Below are positions 43,030 to 51,176 of a stretch of 64,000 nucleotides of DNA, piece by piece. The position numbers were made by a program, and so were the translations under genes. Location of the stretch: the NCBI RefSeq assembly GCF_041262165.1, contig NZ_JBGCBY010000024.1, forward strand, positions 62,001 through 126,000, read 5' to 3'. Positions within the stretch are counted from its first letter, which is position 1. Every line of letters starts with the position of its first letter. The notes under the pieces are model-generated. The model saw only the letters and a program-made list of their open reading frames with translations. It was not told the DNA's origin and ran no database searches. The stretch comes from Streptacidiphilus sp041262165. GTDB lineage: Bacteria > Actinomycetota > Actinomycetes > Streptomycetales > Streptomycetaceae.

Positions 43030-43590
43030 ATGGTCACTCCCATGGATCAGGTTGGATGGGCCCGTGACCGGGCCGAGCGGCTGCTTGCTGGACCTCTGCC
43101 GCGGCGCTGGGCACACAGCCGGGGTGTCGGCCGTAAAGCGGAGTCGATCGCCGGGCTGCTCGGCGACGACGGTGACGTGCTGGTCGCAGCGGCCTGGCTG
43201 CACGACATCGGGTATGCCCCCGCCGTGGTGACCACGGGATTCCACCCCCTGGACGGCGCGGTGTACCTGCGCGACGTGGTGGGCGTCGATCCGGACGTCT
43301 GCCGGTTGGTCGCCTATCACTCCTGCGCTTCCATCGAGGCGAGCAGACGCGGCCTCGCAGAGAGCATGGCCGCCGCGTTCGCGCCCGTCGGAGGGGTGCT
43401 TGCCGCCGCACTGACCTTCTGCGACATGACGACCTCGCCGGACGGGGAGCCGGTCGACGTCGAGGCTCGGCTCGCAGAGATCCTCTCCCGCTACGGGCCG
43501 GGGCATCTCGTTTCGGAGTCCATCGTGCAGGCGGCACCGCAGATCCGGCGCTCGGTCAGAACGGTCGTCGACCTCATCGCTGACTCCTGA
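43030..43590 (+). CDS. HD-domain hydrolase 1
   Basis: 186 residues. RRWAHSRGVGRKAESIAGLL gives the first His; AAWLHDIGY is the HD motif; VAYHSCA supplies a later His. The family hydrolyses phosphoester bonds, often of nucleotides. ATG 43030; an alternative ATG follows four codons later. In the XRE-NUDIX neighbourhood HAD and HD enzymes are frequent, suggesting a shared small-molecule pathway; the substrate is unknown. Confidence 0.85.
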   Translation: MVTPMDQVGWARDRAERLLAGPLPRRWAHSRGVGRKAESIAGLLGDDGDVLVAAAWLHDIGYAPAVVTTGFHPLDGAVYLRDVVGVDPDVCRLVAYHSCASIEASRRGLAESMAAAFAPVGGVLAAALTFCDMTTSPDGEPVDVEARLAEILSRYGPGHLVSESIVQAAPQIRRSVRTVVDLIADS

Positions 43591-43609
43591 CCTTGCGAGG
43601 TGGCACCGG

Positions 43610-44089
43610 CTATCCGAGGTACGGCAGTTGGCCACCGTCGAGGTAATGCGCGATCCGCATCCGCATAGACCGGTCCATCGTCAGCCGACTGACGCCTTCC
43701 GGTTCGACCCAGTGCACCTCGCTCGACTCGCTGCTCGTCGTGGGCACACCGCTCAGCGGCCGGGCGGTCAGGACGATGGAGAACTCTTCTCGCACCTCGT
43801 CGTCGCTGGTGTAGTGGATGACGTGGCCGGGGTCGGTGTAGATGCCGACGAGTCCGGTGATCTCGCAGGTGATACCGGTCTCCTCCACGGTTTCGCGTAC
43901 AGCCGCCTCGACCAAAGACTTACCGAGGTCGATCGCTCCACCGGGGACCGCCCAGTTGTCGTTGTCGGTTCGGCGGATCATCAGGATGCGCCCCTACTCG
44001 TCAGCGACGATCACATTGACTGAGGGAACCCGGCTGTTGGCGGCAGGTGCCTTCGGGTCGTCACCGTAGTAGTCGATCCTGCTCGGCAT
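43610..44089 (-). pseudogene. NUDIX hydrolase 2, interrupted by an amber codon
   Basis: Paralogue of NUDIX 1. From ATG 44089 the frame reads MPSRIDYYGDDPKAPAANSR and VPSVNVIVADE, then TAG at 43994-43996, then GRILMIRRTDNDNWAVPGG and a complete Nudix box (GGAIDLGKSLVEAAVRETVE, ETGI). Alignment with NUDIX 1 (VVDEAGAIL) shows the TAG replaces one residue with no length change. Either a nonsense mutation, or translation restarts at ATG 43981, which would lose the first beta strands. It lies seven bases after the decayed XRE 2 gene, mirroring module 1. Confidence 0.75.
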
Positions 44090-44096
44090 CGCGGCA

Positions 44097-44836
44097 TCAC
44101 TCCATGGGGATCGCGCTGTCCCAGACTTGTTCGAAGCTGTCCAGGTAGGTGTCGACCATGCTGCCAGCTTCGGTTCGGCACAGGTGCAGCACCGGGGCTT
44201 TCGCGGCGGTGAAGCCGTGGATGTGGGTGTTCACCAGCAGCTTGTCGTCAGCCTGGTAGAGCGAGTTGTACAGGACCGTGTCGTGGAGCCGGAACTGGAT
44301 GCCGTCCACTCCGCGCAGCGGGGCATACATGACCAGGGCGTTCCTGATCTTGCCGCCACTGCGTCACCGACGCCCTCGTCCGTCCCGCGCTGTACGACGT
44401 GCTCGCTGTCGGGGTCTCCGAGCAGGATCCGTACCCGGACGCCGAGTCGGGGCTCGGTGCGCATTATCCGGTGGATACCGGTGTCCTCGGAGGGAAAGAG
44501 GCCGCTGTAGACCAGGACGCCGATGTCCGTCTCGGCGCTCTCGAACACCCTGCGCCATAGGTCGCCTGGAACCGTCCAGCGCTGCGGGTAGACCGCGCGG
44601 ATCTCGCTTCCGCTCGCACCTGCCGGGGAATCAGCAGAGGAAGCCTCGGGCCAGAGGTAGTCCTCGTCCAGTCCGAGATGCGCGGCTGCGGCATGTCGGT
44701 GACGGCGGTACGGGGTGCGACCCGTCGCGATCCACCGGTCGATGGTCTTCGCGTCCACCTTGACCGCGGCTGCGAGGGCTTGCGACGTCAGCCCCTTCGA
44801 CAAAAGCGCTGCGCGCAGTCGCTCGTTCGGCTTCAT
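44097..44836 (-). pseudogene. XRE/PLD-like regulator 2, frameshifted
   Basis: Paralogue of XRE 1. Frame 1 from ATG 44836 encodes MKPNERLRAALLSKGLTSQ, the HTH (ALAAAVKVDAKTIDRWIA) and the sensor domain to DEGVGDAVAA; the homologous continuation KIRNALVMYAPLRGVDG to the C-terminus WDSAIPME is in another frame. Comparison with LAAKVRASL in XRE 1 places a one-base deletion at about 44352. A functional N-terminal DNA-binding fragment could still be made. Forms an operon with the amber-interrupted NUDIX 2. Confidence 0.75.
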
Positions 44837-45180
44837 CAAGCGGGTGTACCCAGGTCGTCCTTCTGCAAGCCCCCAACGCAGCCCTCGGGTTGACGATGCC
44901 TCACTCATTGAGTCGGCGTTTGGAGGCGGCCGATTCGGTACCAATCCACCGGCATGGTCTTCGACGCCCCTGGGACGTCCGCAGGACGTCCCAGGGGCGT
45001 CCCTTCCTGCGGTTCCGGCGTCCTTAGCAGCGCTGGAACATCAACCGTGTGGTCGCAGAGAAGGAAGGCAGCAGCAGTCGAGTCCAATCGTCGTTCCGGG
45101 TCCGCCCGCGAAAGCGCCAGGAGGAGGTGATCGTCATTCCAGCAGACCGTACGGTCTCTGGCCTCGGAGCAGCCGTCACG
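44837..45180. promoter_or_regulatory. divergent intergenic region with GGGACGTCC palindrome (site 3)
   Basis: Contains an 18-base perfect inverted repeat GACGCCCCTGGGACGTCC / complement at 44963-45001 with loop GCA, embedding two facing GGGACGTCC/GGACGTCCC elements. It lies between XRE 2 and the ATP-binding protein gene and may control both. No gene is seen in the rest. Confidence 0.55.
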
Positions 45181-45618
45181 ATGGTGGCCTTCGAGCCGGC
45201 GCCCGCTGTCCCGTCGCTGTGTTGTGAGTTTCCAGCTGAACCAGTGGCGACCCAGAGGGCTCGTCGTCTGGTTCGGGAGCACTACGGCGGATGCGGTCCG
45301 CCTGATGTGCTCGGCGATCTGGAGCTGGTGGTTACCGAGTTGATTGCCAACGCCGTCGCCGCCTCGGCCTCCGGGGAAGGAGTGGGGCTCAGCGTTCGGC
45401 CCAGCGGTCCCGACCTGTTGGTGGAAGTGCACGACCGAGCTCGCGCCGTCCCGGTCCGCCGGTCCGCGGAGGTGCTCGGCGAGGACGGCAGGGGGCTTCT
45501 GCTCGTCGGGCAGCTCAGCCAGGGGTGGGGATGGCATCCAGCTGACGGCGGCAAGGTCGTCTGGGCGCTGGTACGACTCGCGTCGCAGCTCCCAGTGCCG
45601 GAGACCGTGACCGCGTAG
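45181..45618 (+). CDS. RsbW-like ATP-binding protein (HATPase_c_2)
   Basis: 145 residues from ATG 45181; the frame is open back to 45049, so the start may be earlier. CCEFPAEPVATQRARRLVRE, LGDLELVVTELIANAVAAS (N box) and LLVEVHDRARAVP ... EDGRGLLLVGQLSQGWG (G boxes) match the orphan anti-sigma/kinase-like ATP-binding proteins abundant in Streptomyces. Such proteins often modulate regulators by binding or phosphorylation. It is upstream of the biosynthetic-type operon in the same direction and might influence it. Confidence 0.8.
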   Translation: MVAFEPAPAVPSLCCEFPAEPVATQRARRLVREHYGGCGPPDVLGDLELVVTELIANAVAASASGEGVGLSVRPSGPDLLVEVHDRARAVPVRRSAEVLGEDGRGLLLVGQLSQGWGWHPADGGKVVWALVRLASQLPVPETVTA

Positions 45619-45768
45619 GCGCAGCATCTGCCCGTTCCCTTGGGTACGACTGTGCGTTTCGTTCAGGCGCCGTAGAGGCGCGGGAGAACCATGCCCATTT
45701 TCGGAGACCTACTGCGGGAGCTGCGCAAGCGGCCCGTCCGTAGCAGCACCGACCATTGGAGGATCGTT

Positions 45769-46584
45769 GTGGAGCTGTCCCTGATCACCGACGAGGTCAG
45801 TCAGGAACCGGAGGAGGCGCTGCAGCTGGCCAGCGCCTACGGTGTCCGGAAGATCGCTGTGCGCTCCGTGTGGGGCCGGAACATCGCGCTGTGCGACGAG
45901 GCGGACGTCGAGCGTCTGGCCAAGCTGTTCGCCCGGTATGGCGTCGAGGTGTCGAGTGTGCTGTCGCCGCTGTTCAAGTGCCACCCGCAGGGGGCCGCGG
46001 AGAACGGCCTCGTGGATCCGCACTTCGTCGGCCTGCCGCCCGTCTTCGAGCAGCACCTGGGTGCAGCCGCCTGGCTCGGTCACGTCGCGGCGATGCTGGC
46101 TGCGCCCGCAGTGCGGATCTTCACGTTCCTGGACAGCGAGACGTCGGCTGCGGGGCCGTTGTCTTCGGTCGAGCTCGGCACGATCAGCCGCGTGATCGCC
46201 GGCTGGCCCTCCCAGGTTCGAGCCGCTGTCGAGAACGAGCACGTGTGCCGGGTGAAGACCCTGCCTGAACTTGAGGCGCTCGGACAGGCGACGGGCCTGC
46301 ACCTGGTCGTCGACCCGAGCAACCACTTCCTGGCCACCGGAGTGGACGGACTGCAGGACCTCACACCTGAACTGCTCAGCCGCACCGTGGACGTCCACGT
46401 CAAGGACCGGGCGGGGAAACGGTATGTGCCGGTCGGCGAGGGCGAGTTGCAGTGGCCGCAGATCTTCGAACGGCTACGTACCTACGGCTATACGGGGTCG
46501 GTGACGCTGGAGTCGCACCTGCGCGGCGATCTCGACGGGATCGACCGCTCGCTGCGGGCGCTGCGCCGGTGGGTGACGGCATGA
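45769..46584 (+). CDS. sugar phosphate isomerase/epimerase-type TIM barrel
   Basis: 271 residues. Xylose-isomerase-like (AP_endonuc_2) fold: LITDEVSQEPEEALQLASAY, VRIFTF at strand 5, ENEHVCRV, LVVDPSNHFL, DVHVKDR and VTLESHL carry the Glu/Asp/His/Glu metal ligands (E187, D216, H243, E266 approximately). Relatives are epimerases, inosose dehydratases and 3-dehydroshikimate dehydratases. GTG 45769 follows TTGGAGG at six bases. First gene of an operon; the next start overlaps its stop (ATGA). Confidence 0.85.
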   Translation: MELSLITDEVSQEPEEALQLASAYGVRKIAVRSVWGRNIALCDEADVERLAKLFARYGVEVSSVLSPLFKCHPQGAAENGLVDPHFVGLPPVFEQHLGAAAWLGHVAAMLAAPAVRIFTFLDSETSAAGPLSSVELGTISRVIAGWPSQVRAAVENEHVCRVKTLPELEALGQATGLHLVVDPSNHFLATGVDGLQDLTPELLSRTVDVHVKDRAGKRYVPVGEGELQWPQIFERLRTYGYTGSVTLESHLRGDLDGIDRSLRALRRWVTA

Positions 46585-47663
46585 CACCGCACGGGACGGC
46601 GCGGGGGCCCGCGCCGCTGGGCATCGCCGTGGTGGGCTGTGGGCGCTGGGGGGCCAACCACGTCCGCGTCGCCGCCGACACCGCCGGTGTGCGGCTCGTG
46701 GGCGTCGTGGATGCCGACCCGGAACAGCGGCACCAGGCGGGTCAGAGCCACGGGGTTCCCGCCTGGTCGACTCTGGAGCAGGCGCTGGAGGACCGGCGTG
46801 TCGAGGCGGTGATCGTCGCGACGCCGGCAGGCACGCACGCGGAGCTGGTGCGCCGCGCCTTACTGGCCGGACGGCACGTCCTGGTGGAGAAACCCGCCGC
46901 AATGAGCGTCGCCGACGCGTCCGAGATGGTGCGGATCGCTGCGGGCGCAGGGAGGCAGCTGTCGGCGGGACACACGTTCCTGTACGCCCAGCCGGTCCGC
47001 AATATCGCGTCCTGGCTTCGCGACGTCGGTCCGAGCAGGCCGTGGCTGGCGCGCAGCGAACGTCTGGGCGGGCGGCGGCGCGCCGACTGCAGCGTGCTGT
47101 GGAACTTCGGCCCGCACGATGTCTCCCTCTTACTGCACCTGCTCGGCGAGCCCGTGGTGGAGGTCGCCGCACGGGGGCACCGATTCCCGGGCAGTGGCCG
47201 TCTGGACACGGTGACGGTGGACCTCGGCTTCGCCTCGGGGGCACGAGGCGAGATCTACCTCGGCTGGCGGCATCCCGGCGCGAAGCGGTCGCTCCGGCTG
47301 CTCGGTGAGGACTGGGCGCTGCGTTACCGACACGGCCACCTCGACGGGCAAGACGTCCTCACTCTCACCGGACGCCCGGAGGATGCAGTACTGGGTTCCG
47401 GTTGCCTGCGCGACGAGCGGAACGCACTGGGCGGATACGTCGAACCGCTGCACCGCCAGCTGGAGGAGTTCGCCTCCGCCTGCCGCACCGGGACCCCGAC
47501 CGTGACCGGACCAGAGCACCTGCTGGCCATCACCTCCGTACTGGAAGCCGCCGAGTACTCCGCCGCCCTGGGCGGTCTGCCGTACCGCATCGCTTCCGCG
47601 GCGGTAAGCAGCGAAGATCGGCCGTCGTTCACCGCCTTCGCCACGACCTGGCCCCGCACATGA
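46581..47663 (+). CDS. Gfo/Idh/MocA-family NAD(P)-dependent oxidoreductase
   Basis: 360 residues. Rossmann start IAVVGCGRWGANHVRVAAD, VDADPEQR, VIVATPAGTHAELV, HVLVEKPAA (conserved EKP), and GPHDVSLLLHLLG with the catalytic His/Asp pair in the second domain. Oxidises a hydroxyl of a sugar, cyclitol or nucleotide sugar. Coupled by ATGA overlap to the isomerase gene, so the two probably act on one intermediate, e.g. oxidation followed by isomerisation or elimination. Confidence 0.88.
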   Translation: MTPHGTARGPAPLGIAVVGCGRWGANHVRVAADTAGVRLVGVVDADPEQRHQAGQSHGVPAWSTLEQALEDRRVEAVIVATPAGTHAELVRRALLAGRHVLVEKPAAMSVADASEMVRIAAGAGRQLSAGHTFLYAQPVRNIASWLRDVGPSRPWLARSERLGGRRRADCSVLWNFGPHDVSLLLHLLGEPVVEVAARGHRFPGSGRLDTVTVDLGFASGARGEIYLGWRHPGAKRSLRLLGEDWALRYRHGHLDGQDVLTLTGRPEDAVLGSGCLRDERNALGGYVEPLHRQLEEFASACRTGTPTVTGPEHLLAITSVLEAAEYSAALGGLPYRIASAAVSSEDRPSFTAFATTWPRT

Positions 47664-47680
47664 CCGGAAGGAGGTCGAGT

Positions 47681-49402
47681 ATGTACACCTTGGGACTGAA
47701 CCTGACGCGCACCGCGACGGGTATCTACCTGCACGACGGCGCCGCCGCGCTTCTGCTGAACGGGGTGCCGATCGCTGCGGTCGCCGAGGAGCGGCTGACA
47801 CGGCGCAAGCACTGCGGTGGCGTGGCAAACGCGGCCCGATACTGCCTGAGCGCAGCGGGCATCGACCTGGCTGAGGTCGACGCAGTCGCCGTGAGCATCT
47901 GCTGCGAGGTGTCGCCCTCGCCCCGCTGGGCCGCCCAAGCACTACGGCGCCAGGGCTTGGCGGTACGCGACGACCAGGTCGTCGTGGTCCCCTCACATCA
48001 CCTCTCGCACGCAGCCAGCGCCTTCCTCGCCAGCCCGTTCCCCGAAGCGATCACTGTGGTGGCGGACAACGAGGGCAACATCCTTGGCCCGCGTCGCCGC
48101 CGCGACTACTGGCTCAACGCACTGGAGCGCACCACGGTCTGGGCCTGCCGCGACGACGGGGAATCGCCACCGGAGCTGAAGCGGATCGCCAGTCACGGTG
48201 ACAGCCCCGACGTGCTGTCGCTGGGCGCGGCATACGGCTACTTCACCCGCTGGCTCGGCTACTCCAGCTACCACGACGCCGGACAGACGATGGCCCTGGC
48301 CGCCTACGGCAGTGGCAAGTGGGCCGAGACCGACCTCTTCGACTGGCAGGACGGCCGACTGGTCTGCCGACTTCCGCAACAGCACCAGAATAAGAACGAG
48401 GCCACGGCAGCGTGGCTCCGCAGCGAACTCGGCGTGACCGCTGCGGCCCGGGAGCCGGGTTCGCCGCTGGACGAGGTGCACTTCGAGGTCGCCGCCCTCG
48501 CCCAGGCAGCCCTGGAGCGCGCCCTGCTGCGCCTGGTGGGCGACGCGGTGGAGCGGACCGGCATCCGCTCGGTGTGCCTGGCCGGCGGCGTGGCGTTGAA
48601 CTGCGTCGCCAACCACCGCATCACCCGCGAACTCGGCCTGGACGCGCTGTTCGTTCAGCCCGCCGCCTCGGACGTCGGCCAGGCACTGGGCAACGCCCTG
48701 TGGGCGCACCGCTTCCACCTCGACGGGCCTCGAAGCTGGAGCATGACCAGCAGCGCCCTGGGCCGCACGTACACCGCTGCCGAGGTCGCCGCCGCGCTTG
48801 CGGCCCGCGGCGACCAGGTTCGCATCGAACACGCAAATGACGACCTGGCCGAGGCAGCCTTACGACTCGCGTCCGGGCAGGTCATCGGCTGGTTCACCGG
48901 CGGCAGCGAATACGGCGTCCGTGCCCTGGGCCACCGCAGCATCCTGGCCGACCCCAGACGCGCCGACACCAAGGTCCGCCTGGACACGGAGATCAAGCAG
49001 CGTGAACCGTTCCGCCCCTACGCCCCGAGCGTCACTTCCCGGACCGCCGCAGACTGGTTCGACCTGCGGCCCAGCGAGCAGGTACCCGGCGCCCCGGCCG
49101 GCTTCATGCTGCAGGCCACTGCGGCACTCCCCGGGCAGCGTGAGCGCATCCCGGCCGTCGTCCACGCTGACGGCAGCGCCCGCGTCCACGTCGTACGACC
49201 GGAGACCAACCCTCGCTACCACGCGCTGATCGAACGCTTCGCCGACCTGAGCGGCGTCCCCGTGCTGCTGAACACCTCGTTCAACGCGGCAGGCAACCCG
49301 ATCGTCGAGACCCCGGCCGACGCGGTCGCCGAGTTCCTGGCACTCGGCCTGGACGCCCTGGTCTTCGACGGCCTCGTCGTCACCCGCACCTCGGTCTGCT
49401 GA
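47681..49402 (+). CDS. carbamoyltransferase (NodU/TobZ/CmcH family)
   Basis: 573 residues. Transfers a carbamoyl group from carbamoyl phosphate through a carbamoyl-adenylate to a hydroxyl or amine. N-terminal Kae1-like domain with MYTLGLNLTRTATGIYLHDG, EERLTRRKH, metal motif SHHLSHAASAF, and GDSPDVLSLGAAYGYFTRWLG, LAGGVALNCVAN; C-terminal YrdC-like part GGSEYGVRALGHRSILADPR, REPFRPYAPSV and LLNTSFNAAGNPIVETP. ATG 47681 follows GGAAGGAGG; an ATG at 47660 overlapping the previous stop is possible. Typical tailoring enzyme of antibiotics such as tobramycin or novobiocin relatives. Confidence 0.93.
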   Translation: MYTLGLNLTRTATGIYLHDGAAALLLNGVPIAAVAEERLTRRKHCGGVANAARYCLSAAGIDLAEVDAVAVSICCEVSPSPRWAAQALRRQGLAVRDDQVVVVPSHHLSHAASAFLASPFPEAITVVADNEGNILGPRRRRDYWLNALERTTVWACRDDGESPPELKRIASHGDSPDVLSLGAAYGYFTRWLGYSSYHDAGQTMALAAYGSGKWAETDLFDWQDGRLVCRLPQQHQNKNEATAAWLRSELGVTAAAREPGSPLDEVHFEVAALAQAALERALLRLVGDAVERTGIRSVCLAGGVALNCVANHRITRELGLDALFVQPAASDVGQALGNALWAHRFHLDGPRSWSMTSSALGRTYTAAEVAAALAARGDQVRIEHANDDLAEAALRLASGQVIGWFTGGSEYGVRALGHRSILADPRRADTKVRLDTEIKQREPFRPYAPSVTSRTAADWFDLRPSEQVPGAPAGFMLQATAALPGQRERIPAVVHADGSARVHVVRPETNPRYHALIERFADLSGVPVLLNTSFNAAGNPIVETPADAVAEFLALGLDALVFDGLVVTRTSVC

Positions 49403-49461
49403 CCGCACCGTCCACTGGGCCGGACACTTCCGCTTCGGCCTGCCCACAGGAGGAACCGCTC

Positions 49462-51165
49462 ATGGCACACTCCCTCTCCTTCGATCCCACCTCCAGCGGG
49501 TGCGGCTCCTGCGGCACCGGCACAACTGCCGCGGCCAGCACGCCCGTACTGCTGCCCCTGCCGCGGCTGCGCCCGGCCACCACGGCGCCGGACGAATACG
49601 GCCGCGACGGCCTGCCCCTGCTTGCAGACCAGAGCGCTGTGGCGCTCAGTGCCGTCTACCTGGACGCCACTGCCCTACCCCCCGTCCCGGTCAGGGGCGA
49701 CGGACCCCAGCTGGAGTCGAACACGCAGCTGATCGACCTAGGTGACGGTGCCTGGTGCCTCAACCACGCCCTACGCCAGCAGCAGGTCTTCGGCGGACAG
49801 TTACTCCGCGACACCGTCGAGGACCTCCGGGTCGGCCGGACGCCCAGCGACGAACACCTCGTCCGGACCCTGCTGGAGCACGGCCTCCTGGCCGACGCCG
49901 GCAGCGCACCCGAGGCGTACCACCGAGAGCTGATGGCCCAGGAGGACACCAAGCAGGACGTCGAGCCGTCCTTCACGCTGCTGCGCATCCTGCTGACGGA
50001 CGTCTGCAACCTGTCCTGCTCCTACTGCAAGGTCATCCCCAACGTCCTCGCGCCGCAGGCGGAGCCCACCGAGGCCCATCGGCTGGAGGAGACCATCGCG
50101 TTCTTCTTCACCCACTCCGACCCGGCCCGACCGAAGATCATCCACATCACCGGTGGTGAGCCCACCCTGTTCTTCCACCAGGTCCAGCACATCGTCACCA
50201 CCGCTGAGCGCCTGGCCCGTCCGGGCGAGAACTTCTGGTTCGTCATCGGCACCAACGCCACCCTGATCCGCGAGCGGCAGGCGGCGTTCCTAGCCGAGCA
50301 CGACGTCAAGTGCATCGTCTCCATGGACGGCCCCGCCGAGATCCACGATGAACTGCGCCGCAACCACGGCGGTCGCGGCTCCTGGCGCATGGTCGACGCC
50401 GGGGTCCGCCAGCTCCAACGTGCCGGAGCCGAGGTGTCGCTGTCGATGGTGCTGGGTCAACACAACTTGAGCCGGGCCGAGGAGATCATCGGCTGGTTCA
50501 TGGACACCTACCAGCCCACCGGACTGGGCGTGAACTTCATGAAGCCCCCGACCCCGGACCAACAGGACTACGACCAGCTGATCGACCCCGGCCACTACGC
50601 CGAGCGCATGTACGCCATCCACAAGGCGTTCCGAAACCGCGGTCTGTTCCTTGAACTCGTCTACCGCAAGCTCCAGCCCTTCGTGGAGCAGCGCTACCGC
50701 TTCCACGACTGCGGCGCAGCCGGGGGCACCAACCTCAACGTCGACGCCAAGGGCAACGTCGGCCCGTGCAAGAGCTTCCTGGTGATGGACAAGCTCGCCA
50801 TGCGGGCCCTGGACATCGACGCCTACCGCTCCACCGTGGTCGCCCAGTGGCGCAAGCGCTCACCGGTCTACTACCAGCACTGCGAGGGCTGCGCGGCCCG
50901 GGGCATGTGCGGCAACGGCTGCGCGTACGACGCGATGGTGCACTCCGGCGACGAGATGGCCATCGACCTGCGCAGCTGCGAGTACACCCAGCGCTTCAAC
51001 CGCCTGTTCCTCCAGGACCTATTCGAACAGATTCGCCCGTCCGGTCCGATAGCGCCGGGCTGGTGGTACCTGCCCACGCGCGCCGAGCGCGACCTGCTCC
51101 TGGGAGCCGTCAGCGCCCGCCCGCGCACCCTCTCGTACTCCATCGGCCACCAGACACTCGACTGA
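49462..51165 (+). CDS. radical SAM protein with SPASM-like domain
   Basis: 567 residues. CNLSCSYC at 182-189 (C-x3-C-x2-C for the catalytic 4Fe-4S cluster), HITGGEPTLF, VIGTNATLI and SMDGPAEIHDELR follow the radical SAM barrel. The C-terminal part, HDCGAAGGTNLNVDAKGNVGP then CKSF ... CEGCAARGMCGNGCAYD, is a SPASM domain for auxiliary clusters. The first 150 residues are separate: a SGCGSCGTG stretch, a Pro-rich segment, and a small domain (QLIDLGDGAWCLNHALRQQQ) that may be RRE/PqqD-like. No precursor peptide gene is seen nearby, so a small-molecule substrate is as likely as a peptide. ATG 49462 follows AGGAGG. Confidence 0.9.
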   Translation: MAHSLSFDPTSSGCGSCGTGTTAAASTPVLLPLPRLRPATTAPDEYGRDGLPLLADQSAVALSAVYLDATALPPVPVRGDGPQLESNTQLIDLGDGAWCLNHALRQQQVFGGQLLRDTVEDLRVGRTPSDEHLVRTLLEHGLLADAGSAPEAYHRELMAQEDTKQDVEPSFTLLRILLTDVCNLSCSYCKVIPNVLAPQAEPTEAHRLEETIAFFFTHSDPARPKIIHITGGEPTLFFHQVQHIVTTAERLARPGENFWFVIGTNATLIRERQAAFLAEHDVKCIVSMDGPAEIHDELRRNHGGRGSWRMVDAGVRQLQRAGAEVSLSMVLGQHNLSRAEEIIGWFMDTYQPTGLGVNFMKPPTPDQQDYDQLIDPGHYAERMYAIHKAFRNRGLFLELVYRKLQPFVEQRYRFHDCGAAGGTNLNVDAKGNVGPCKSFLVMDKLAMRALDIDAYRSTVVAQWRKRSPVYYQHCEGCAARGMCGNGCAYDAMVHSGDEMAIDLRSCEYTQRFNRLFLQDLFEQIRPSGPIAPGWWYLPTRAERDLLLGAVSARPRTLSYSIGHQTLD

Positions 51166-51176
51166 GGACGGACCCG

